28,778 bases of DNA from assembly GCA_002409975.1 (NCBI GenBank), contig DHOO01000142.1, forward strand, positions 3,602 to 32,379, given 5' to 3'. The notes below the pieces were generated by a model. That model ran no database searches. It was not told where the DNA came from and worked only from the letters and a program-made list of their open reading frames with translations. Positions 23,537-28,778 of the stretch are shown here, one piece after another. The DNA comes from Firmicutes bacterium UBA5388. GTDB taxonomy: Bacteria; Bacillota; UBA4882; UBA10575. Position numbers and translations under genes: made by a program. Every line of letters begins with the position of its first letter. Position 1 is the first letter of the stretch.

Positions 23537-24643
23537 CTAAAAAACTTCACCAATACTAAAATGCCATTTGGGAAATTCCCCGGGAGTGTTAAGCGGGATC
23601 CCGTAATCAAGACCAAGATTAAGCCCAAAGAAGTAAAATTTAAACCCCACTCCGACCCCGATTGATGGTGAAGAGGTCTGCTGTGAACTGCCCTTCCATA
23701 CCCAAGCCGCATCAGAAAAAGCTAATAAGGTAAAAGCAGTTCCTCTTATTTTCTGATAAGAGGACGGCCAAGCTAACAGTCTTAACTCGATGTTACTAAG
23801 GAGAAAACCATCCCCGAAAAACCGATACTCCGAATAGCCGCGCAGAACTGTGTCTGCTAAGGTTCCTAAAATTCCAGCATTAGTAAGGGTCCCTAAACTA
23901 CTCATACTCACTTGTTGGATGCCTCCCAAAGCAAACCCTCGCTGAACAGGATAATCTCCCCAAATTTTCCCGCCACGCGCGCTCAAAACAAGGGAAGATC
24001 TTCCTAATGAAAAGTAGTTCCGGTGATCAACTTCTGCTTTAAGGTACTTAAAATCGGCGCCTAAAAGCGGAAATGCTCCTCCCAGACTGAAGTATTCTCT
24101 ATGTCCATCTTGGGCCAAAAAGGAAAAATTATCATGGGTGGCTGTCGCCTCAAAGCCTAAAATTGAAGCTTTCTCCACCGGAAACCTGGGTAAAGACAGT
24201 GGAGAGAAATCCTCGAACTGTAGACGAAGATCAAGCCGCTTTTCATTATTAAAGTGCCTACTGGCTAAGAGACTTACTCCTTTTTGTAATTCCCAAAAAC
24301 CCGCGCTCCACATTGGACCGGTATAGATCGGCATCTGATAAAGGTTTAACCCATACGACCAGTAGGGGGCATGCCAGGTATAACCGAGGGCAAAGTTAAC
24401 CACTTCTTCTCCGGAAGCAAGGAGAACAAATTGAAGCTCCTGATCCCTGAGAATACTGCTCATTTTACCATAGGTAGCCACATAAAAGGAGCCATCATAA
24501 GCAATAAAAGGGAGGAAATACTCCATCTCCAGCTGCGAACGGTATTCTTGATAGATTGGATCGACTTGCGCTTGTAGCGCTGTAGGAGTAAATAAAAGTA
24601 AGAGCAGCAGACAACAAAGACGGCGTATAGTTGTAGTTAGCAT
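23537..24643 (-). CDS. barrel-only Omp85/BamA-like outer-membrane protein
   Basis: The 368-residue protein starts with a clear signal peptide (MLTTTIRRLCCLLLLLLFTP, cleavage likely after ALQA). The remainder is alternating beta strands ending WHFSIGEVF, with the terminal Phe typical of outer-membrane barrels recognised by the BAM machine. The C-terminal half resembles the Bac_surface_Ag/Omp85 barrel: FALGGIQQ, then LRGYSEYRFFGDGF followed by SNIELRLLAWP. LRGY corresponds to the conserved L6-loop RGY/RGF motif. No POTRA domain fits between the signal and the barrel, so it would be an N-domain-free Omp85. It begins 14 bases after the metalloprotease gene, with AGAGGAGG at good spacing, and is surely in its operon. 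Omp85 membership is by eye, with moderate confidence; an outer-membrane barrel as such is more certain. Confidence 0.78.
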   Translation of the reverse strand: MLTTTIRRLCCLLLLLLFTPTALQAQVDPIYQEYRSQLEMEYFLPFIAYDGSFYVATYGKMSSILRDQELQFVLLASGEEVVNFALGYTWHAPYWSYGLNLYQMPIYTGPMWSAGFWELQKGVSLLASRHFNNEKRLDLRLQFEDFSPLSLPRFPVEKASILGFEATATHDNFSFLAQDGHREYFSLGGAFPLLGADFKYLKAEVDHRNYFSLGRSSLVLSARGGKIWGDYPVQRGFALGGIQQVSMSSLGTLTNAGILGTLADTVLRGYSEYRFFGDGFLLSNIELRLLAWPSSYQKIRGTAFTLLAFSDAAWVWKGSSQQTSSPSIGVGVGFKFYFFGLNLGLDYGIPLNTPGEFPKWHFSIGEVF

Positions 24644-24657
24644 GATCTTCCTCCTCT

Positions 24658-26316
24658 TCAGCGTTGGAAACGATAGATTTCAGAGCGCCCCGCATTATAT
24701 AACACCACTAAGAAAGCTTCATCTTCCTGCGGAAGCATTTCTAAGACTGTTTCTCTATAATCCCAACAAAAACTGGTCTGGCCATTATTAAGATCAACCT
24801 CGGCCAGTCGGTAGTATCCTTTCTCCCCGGTGAGGCAATAGAGTTTACCATCCTTGCTCCATGCCGGTTTTCGATGATGAAGAGCCTGACGTGTTAGTAA
24901 ACGAGTTGTTTTCCCATTTCCCAGGTGAATTTGGTCATAACCTTGCAGGGTGGAGACAAAAGCTACCCACTGGCCATCCGGCGCCCAGGCTGGGGAAGTC
25001 TCATCCGCCGGTGAGTCCGCGATCACGCTAAGAATCTTACCATCAAGACCTACCACAAAAAGGTCGGCATCACCTTTTCGATTAGCCGTTACCGCCAATC
25101 GGTCTCCCTGGGGAGACCAAGCCACTTCCACCGGGTTAGTCACTTCTGGGGCAAAGGGAGTAACTGCTCCGGACTCCAAAGATAATAAGTAGAGTTTCCT
25201 TTCCCCATCCTGATCAGAGAGAAAAATGAGCTGTTGACCATCAGGTGACAGATCAAAAGCGGAAACAGTCTGCTCGGTTAATCTTTTAACCTTTTCCCCT
25301 TCCGCAAGGTAAAGATCGTAAAAGCGACCCTGATGGCTAGAAAGAAAGAAGATCTGCCCTTCTTTGGTGGTTTTCACCATCGTTTGGTCTCTGTATTCTG
25401 CAAATAAAGGAGAGGATAACTGGGTATAGGAGGGGGACTCCGCCCCTTCCTGATAAATACTTGTTAATTCTTGCCGCCAGTCGGTCCATAATTCTTTAAG
25501 GCTGCGATTAAAAAGGCGCTTAAAGGTCTGATCTTTATACCCTTCCTTAATTACCGCTTTTAGCATCTGCGAAAGTTGAGCCTGTCCATACTTGTTGGCA
25601 ATGTAGTCGGTTAGGGACCAGGCTTCGGCATAATGAAGGTTTCCTCTTACTTGTGAAATCTGCTCCAGAGCATCAACCTCCCCCCTGAGCACTACATCCC
25701 TCAGCGCTACCTCTCGTTGGGGAAACCTGGTCTCCGCAGGCATATAATATTCTGCCAGTCCCTCAGCAATCCAGCCCGGCACCCCTTGAGTCATACTGGA
25801 AAGAAGATCGCCTTTAAAAGGTCCTAAAGTAATAAGATGAGTTATTTCATGGGTTAATACTCCCCGTAGGTCACGGAAAGTGGGTTGACCGATAACTACC
25901 AGCCGATTAATAAGAATGTGAGCTACCCCTTCGGATGAATCAGAAAGGGAAAGGCCGCTAGCTTGAGAATTCTGGTACTCTTTCCGCGAGGCAAAAAGAA
26001 TAACCCGAATCTTTCGGTAGGGAGTGAGGGTGTATAGATCACGAAAATCAGAAAAAACACGGTCGAAAGCCTCTTCTTCCAGGATGATACGACTTCTTTG
26101 GCTCAATTCTTCCATTCCTTGGTAAAAAAAGATTTCAAAATGGGGTGTTGTTAACACCTTCCACTGGAGGGGCCGTGGCGGGGCCTTCACCTTGCCAAAA
26201 CGGAATTCGCCCCCAGTATTGCTTAATTCCACTGCTGAGTAGGACGGGTAGGCAAGGGTAAGTATGAAAAAAAACAACAATAATCTAAGAATATAAAATC
26301 TGTGCTTCTTTGCCAT
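24658..26316 (-). CDS. exported gluzincin-type metalloprotease with beta-propeller
   Basis: The protein (about 552 residues) begins with a signal peptide or anchor (YILRLLLFFFILTLAYPSYS). A peptidase_MA-type domain follows, with HEITH (157-161), the third-ligand region WIAEGLAEYY and a preceding VAHILINRLVV strand. The C-terminal part (about 300-550) holds PD40/WD40-like propeller blades as in TolB: LSPDGQQLIFLSDQDGERKL, WSPQGDRLAVTANRKGDAD, WAPDGQWVAFVS, WSKDGKLY. The zinc motif is intact, so activity is likely. The substrate is unknown. The next gene encodes an outer-membrane barrel, so this protein probably works in the periplasm, perhaps docking on the barrel. The ATG at 26316 is better spaced from GAGG than the ATG at 26319. 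Confidence 0.85.
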   Translation of the reverse strand: MAKKHRFYILRLLLFFFILTLAYPSYSAVELSNTGGEFRFGKVKAPPRPLQWKVLTTPHFEIFFYQGMEELSQRSRIILEEEAFDRVFSDFRDLYTLTPYRKIRVILFASRKEYQNSQASGLSLSDSSEGVAHILINRLVVIGQPTFRDLRGVLTHEITHLITLGPFKGDLLSSMTQGVPGWIAEGLAEYYMPAETRFPQREVALRDVVLRGEVDALEQISQVRGNLHYAEAWSLTDYIANKYGQAQLSQMLKAVIKEGYKDQTFKRLFNRSLKELWTDWRQELTSIYQEGAESPSYTQLSSPLFAEYRDQTMVKTTKEGQIFFLSSHQGRFYDLYLAEGEKVKRLTEQTVSAFDLSPDGQQLIFLSDQDGERKLYLLSLESGAVTPFAPEVTNPVEVAWSPQGDRLAVTANRKGDADLFVVGLDGKILSVIADSPADETSPAWAPDGQWVAFVSTLQGYDQIHLGNGKTTRLLTRQALHHRKPAWSKDGKLYCLTGEKGYYRLAEVDLNNGQTSFCWDYRETVLEMLPQEDEAFLVVLYNAGRSEIYRFQR

Positions 26317-26420
26317 CATATACCTCTATAAATCTAAGATCTCACTTTAAACTGCTCAGCTTGGCTGATCTTATATTAATTTCCATAAACAAACAATGAT
26401 TCCTGCCGGAAAATAAAAGT

Positions 26421-26445
26421 AAAAAAAAAGAGGTAAATTCCTCTT
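26421..26445 (-). terminator. yabP terminator
   Basis: On the minus strand AAGAGG and CCTCTT pair across a 6-base loop and run into nine T residues. The yabP stop codon overlaps the 5' arm. It separates the sporulation genes from the envelope operon. Confidence 0.93.
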
Positions 26446-26728
26446 ATTTAAAAATCTTTCCAAAAAAACCTCTATTCTTTTGGGCCAAAGATTCCCCGCG
26501 ATAGATGAGGGAATCGATTCGCCCAGTAAGGGATATTTTCCCCTGGTCCAGATTTAACTGGGTTAAATGAATCTTTTCTCCTTTAATTTCTAAAACACCT
26601 TGATCTGTTTCTAGAATAAGCTCATCCTGATCATAGCTGCCGACATTGGTAACCCCATCCATGGTCAGCTTCTCTCTGCTTGCTAAGGTCAGCTGATGGC
26701 TACCCCTGTTCGTAAGCCTTTCCTCCAT
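26444..26728 (-). CDS. yabP: YabP-family sporulation protein
   Basis: This small beta-rich protein (about 94 residues) is of the YabP/YqfC family: HQLTLASREKLTMDGVTNVGSYDQDELILETDQGVLEIKGEKI, then LNLDQGKISLTGRIDSLIY. YabP is needed for sporulation in Bacillus and lies next to yabQ and divIC there; neither follows here, where a terminator ends the unit instead. The ATG at 26728 has AGAGGTG eight bases upstream; a GTG at 26737 is too close to that site. The C-terminal KNRGFFGKIFK is basic. YqfC, its paralogue, is the main alternative, but the mazG neighbourhood favours YabP. Confidence 0.85.
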   Translation of the reverse strand: MEERLTNRGSHQLTLASREKLTMDGVTNVGSYDQDELILETDQGVLEIKGEKIHLTQLNLDQGKISLTGRIDSLIYRGESLAQKNRGFFGKIFK

Positions 26729-26826
26729 CCCCTCCACACCTCTTATCTTTTTTGCTAAGATATCATATGTTTACACAGAGGCGATGGGACCACTAACTCG
26801 ATGTCCGTCACTCTAACCTAATTTCC

Positions 26827-27795
26827 TCACCATAATTTCATAATAGTAATCTCTGGGTAATAATGTTTGATAATCGCCTCCGGGCTTTTCCCCGCTTTAG
26901 CTAAAGCATGGGCTCCCCACTGGCAGAGACCTACCCCGTGGCCAAATCCTCTACCCAGAATTTCAATCCCATCCGCTTGCTTGTTAATATCCGTAATCCA
27001 GATCGAACGCATTTTAAGCGGATCAATGGCAATTCTAAAATCTGCTCCCGGAACGCTAGCCTGCCCTTGGTCGCCAAAAAATTTTAGAGTAGTGGCGCGG
27101 TACGAAGTTTGGCTTCTATCCGCTACTTCCATTCGCGAAACTGCTCCGATCTTTTTACCTAATTCCCCCAGCGCTTTGCTGATCTCTTCGTTTGTAAACT
27201 TGTTTTGCCAGAATAATTCTGTTTTCGGAATTACTTCTTCTTCAGGGCAGGACACAGATCGCATATAGGCGGGTTCCTTCTCTTTATAGGCTAATCCGTC
27301 TTTCGCTAACGCCGTTTTCCCCCCGCAACTGGCTGAAAACCACCCTTTTACATACCTTCCTTGATACGTCATCACTTGCCCCGCGGTCATTTTTACGGCT
27401 TGGCGAATAGACGGGGTAATGGCCGCAGCATTATAAGCTTGAGCTTCTTTCTCGTCTGTTGAGATATCGGTGTTATGTAGTTTTTTTGTCCCCCCGGTAG
27501 CGATAAAATCCATCGTAAATGTTCTGGCGACAATTGCCTGAGCCGCATAAGCCTCAAGCGGCCAGTCGGCTTTCATCTCTCCTGCTACTACCCCAAGAAG
27601 ATATTCTTCAATCGGCATTGTTTTTTTCGTCTTCGTCTCGTGGAAATAGACTGAGATCTCCGGTTCTTTTGAGAGTTTCTTAGCGATCTTACTGAACATT
27701 CCCCCTTCTGAGCCGGGGCAGCCCGTAATGATCAGTACGGTTATAAATAAGGAAATAACCAACAATATTCTTCGGAAGTAAAGCTTTTTCTTCAT
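26827..27795 (-). CDS. SpoIID/LytB-domain lipoprotein
   Basis: The 322-residue protein has an N-terminal signal with lipobox IITGC (Cys26) and a SpoIID domain: IEEYLLGVVAGEMKADWPLE with the likely catalytic Glu73, AYAAQAIVARTF, FSASCGGKT, and the C-terminal GRGFGHGVGLCQWGAHALA. SpoIID is a lytic transglycosylase that cuts stem-peptide-free glycan during engulfment. The gene lies between mazG and yabP, not in the usual spoIID locus near murA. It may be a paralogue, so I give no symbol. The ribosome-binding site GGGGGG is part of a possible hairpin with upstream bases (27800-27846). It also fits a vegetative amidase-enhancer role. Confidence 0.88.
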   Translation of the reverse strand: MKKKLYFRRILLVISLFITVLIITGCPGSEGGMFSKIAKKLSKEPEISVYFHETKTKKTMPIEEYLLGVVAGEMKADWPLEAYAAQAIVARTFTMDFIATGGTKKLHNTDISTDEKEAQAYNAAAITPSIRQAVKMTAGQVMTYQGRYVKGWFSASCGGKTALAKDGLAYKEKEPAYMRSVSCPEEEVIPKTELFWQNKFTNEEISKALGELGKKIGAVSRMEVADRSQTSYRATTLKFFGDQGQASVPGADFRIAIDPLKMRSIWITDINKQADGIEILGRGFGHGVGLCQWGAHALAKAGKSPEAIIKHYYPEITIMKLW

Positions 27796-27799
27796 TATT

Positions 27800-27846
27800 A
27801 ACCCCCCCAGTTATCTTATTTTAGATTTAACCTAATTGGGGAGGTT
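27800..27846 (-). promoter_or_regulatory. hairpin masking the SpoIID-gene ribosome-binding site
   Basis: On the minus strand AACCTCCCC (complement of 27838-27846) can pair with GGGGGGGTT (complement of 27800-27808) in nine pairs, one of them T:G. The second arm is the ribosome-binding site, a few bases before the ATG. Folding would block translation. The loop is 29 bases. Confidence 0.45.
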
Positions 27847-27852
27847 TTATGC

Positions 27853-27882
27853 GAGGAGAGCGAAGATGAGGAGAACGAAGAT
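27853..27882. repeat. 15-base tandem duplication after mazG
   Basis: gaggagagcgaagat is followed directly by gaggagaacgaagat (one difference). It sits at the mazG stop and is non-coding. It is probably slippage. Confidence 0.6.
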
Positions 27883-28685
27883 CAGAAATGCTTCTTACTC
27901 TCCTCCCATAACTCATCCATCTGAGCAAGAGTAAGCCGGTGTAAAGACTCGCCGCGCGCAGCCGCGCTTTCTTCCATCCGTCGAAATCGTTGGTAAAATT
28001 TGTCACTGGTTCGATTCAGCGCCAACTCCGGCCTAATTCCTAAAAATCGAGCTAAGTTGACCAAGGAAAAGAGTAAATCTCCGAATTCCTCTTCAATCTG
28101 TCGGCCCTGTTCTTGAGCTTGACCCTCTTTCCTCCATAATCTCCAGGCCGTGGCCAACTCTTCTGCTTCCTCTTTCACTTTAGCCAACGGACCGCTAATC
28201 TCACCCCAATCAAAACCTAGACGTGCGGCTTTAACCTGCATCTTTTCTGCTCTCATCAGCGCCGGAAGGCTGGCCGGAATTCCATCCAGAACACAAGCGG
28301 GTTTTTCCTCATGCTCCGCGGCTTTAATCTCTTCCCAGTTAACCAATACTTCTTTCACCCCCCCGACCTCTTTTCCAGCAAAAACATGGGGATGACGACG
28401 GATTAATTTAGCATTTAACTCTTTAAGCACATCGGTAAGGGTAAATCGGGATTCTTCCGCCGCAATCTGCGCATGAAAAACCACCTGCAATAAGAGGTCT
28501 CCCAGTTCCTCCAGGAGATGTTCAGTAGAATCTTCCTCAATCGCTTCTAAAACTTCATAAGCTTCTTCAAGTAAATAAGGTCTTAGGCTTAGATGAGTCT
28601 GTTCCCGATCCCAGGGACAGCCGTTTTCACTCCGTAATTGCTTCATAATCTCCTCTAACCTATGTAGCTCTTTACCACTACTCAT
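27882..28685 (-). CDS. mazG: MazG nucleoside triphosphate pyrophosphohydrolase
   Basis: MazG hydrolyses abnormal or excess NTPs and dNTPs to the monophosphate and pyrophosphate. The 267-residue protein carries two MazG domains. The first has CPWDREQTH, then the metal-binding EEAYE (from Glu40) with EELGD (59-63). The second has KEEAEEL and EEEFGDLLFSLVN. Both metal sites look complete. Some Bacillota MazG (YabN) carry an N-terminal tetrapyrrole-methylase domain; this one does not. AAGGAGG stands 10 bases before the ATG. It is the first gene of the mazG-spoIID-like-yabP group; any promoter would lie in the last 90 bases of the window or beyond, and I saw no clear one. Confidence 0.96.
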   Translation of the reverse strand: MSSGKELHRLEEIMKQLRSENGCPWDREQTHLSLRPYLLEEAYEVLEAIEEDSTEHLLEELGDLLLQVVFHAQIAAEESRFTLTDVLKELNAKLIRRHPHVFAGKEVGGVKEVLVNWEEIKAAEHEEKPACVLDGIPASLPALMRAEKMQVKAARLGFDWGEISGPLAKVKEEAEELATAWRLWRKEGQAQEQGRQIEEEFGDLLFSLVNLARFLGIRPELALNRTSDKFYQRFRRMEESAAARGESLHRLTLAQMDELWEESKKHF

Positions 28686-28778
28686 AGCTAAATGGCCTCC
28701 TTACACCAGACTTTCTTGATTTAAGGAATCGCCTAATTCAATTATTTACGATAGGGGCTTTTTGCGTTGTCCTTTGAT

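Noticed and set aside
23446..23712. Minus-strand frame of 88 codons spanning the end of the barrel gene
   Set aside because: It overlaps the barrel coding frame in a different phase and lacks a ribosome-binding site and protein-like features.
26738..26826. Possible sigma-E promoter for yabP (CATATGAT on the minus strand)
   Set aside because: No matching -35 ATA element at the right distance.
1..28778. CRISPR array, tRNA, rRNA or prophage
   Set aside because: Scanned by eye; no regularly spaced direct repeats, tRNA-like cloverleaf arms or phage gene sets were seen.

Overview
The window looks like a chromosomal segment of a spore-forming member of the Bacillota (Firmicutes) that also has an outer membrane. 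The Bacillota signal is the block ctsR-mcsA-mcsB-clpC-radA-disA-carD-yacL-ispDF. Spore formation is suggested by yabP and a SpoIID/LytB-domain protein beside mazG. T-box and TPP leaders fit the same picture. The outer membrane is inferred from one gene (23537-24643), which encodes an Omp85-type beta-barrel with a signal peptide and a C-terminal phenylalanine. A diderm spore former such as Limnochordia or a relative is my best guess; this is inference, since no rRNA is present. No tRNA, rRNA, CRISPR array, intact transposase or prophage gene was seen. Every convincing gene lies on the minus strand, so the window reads from high to low coordinates.

Layout, high to low. 28685-26421: mazG, a SpoIID-domain lipoprotein and yabP, closed by a terminator. 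26316-19504: an apparent operon of a gluzincin-type metalloprotease/beta-propeller protein, a barrel-only Omp85 protein, a small exported protein, cheB, an HDOD gene and rho, closed by a terminator. 19171-18233: a LysM/M23 peptidase with its own terminator. 18217-13370: the CtsR regulon operon ctsR-mcsA-mcsB-clpC, with a good promoter, a CtsR operator overlapping the start region and a terminator. 13203-10769: radA-disA. 10600-9986: carD with two tandem sigma-A promoters and a terminator. 9959-9853: a 107-bp element with perfect 17-bp inverted ends. 9631-8549: yacL (PIN/TRAM). 8308-6983: ispD and ispF in one frame. 6998-3055: TPP-riboswitch-controlled thiBPQ thiamine transporter. 2608-545: a lone GH2-like protein lacking both expected catalytic glutamates. 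454-136: a complete T-box leader whose target gene lies beyond the left edge.

How the genes fit together. CtsR, McsA, McsB and ClpC form the arginine-phosphorylation protein quality-control system. RadA and DisA link recombination to c-di-AMP. CarD and YacL are usual neighbours there. IspDF serves isoprenoid precursor synthesis (MEP pathway). ThiBPQ imports thiamine and is shut off by TPP. The T-box leader senses an uncharged tRNA. The least ordinary part is the envelope operon at 22833-26316, which pairs a secreted protease/propeller with an outer-membrane barrel. Also unusual are the apparently inactivated GH2 protein between two copies of a 39-bp repeat, the internal ribosome-binding site in ispDF, and several unexplained inverted repeats between genes.
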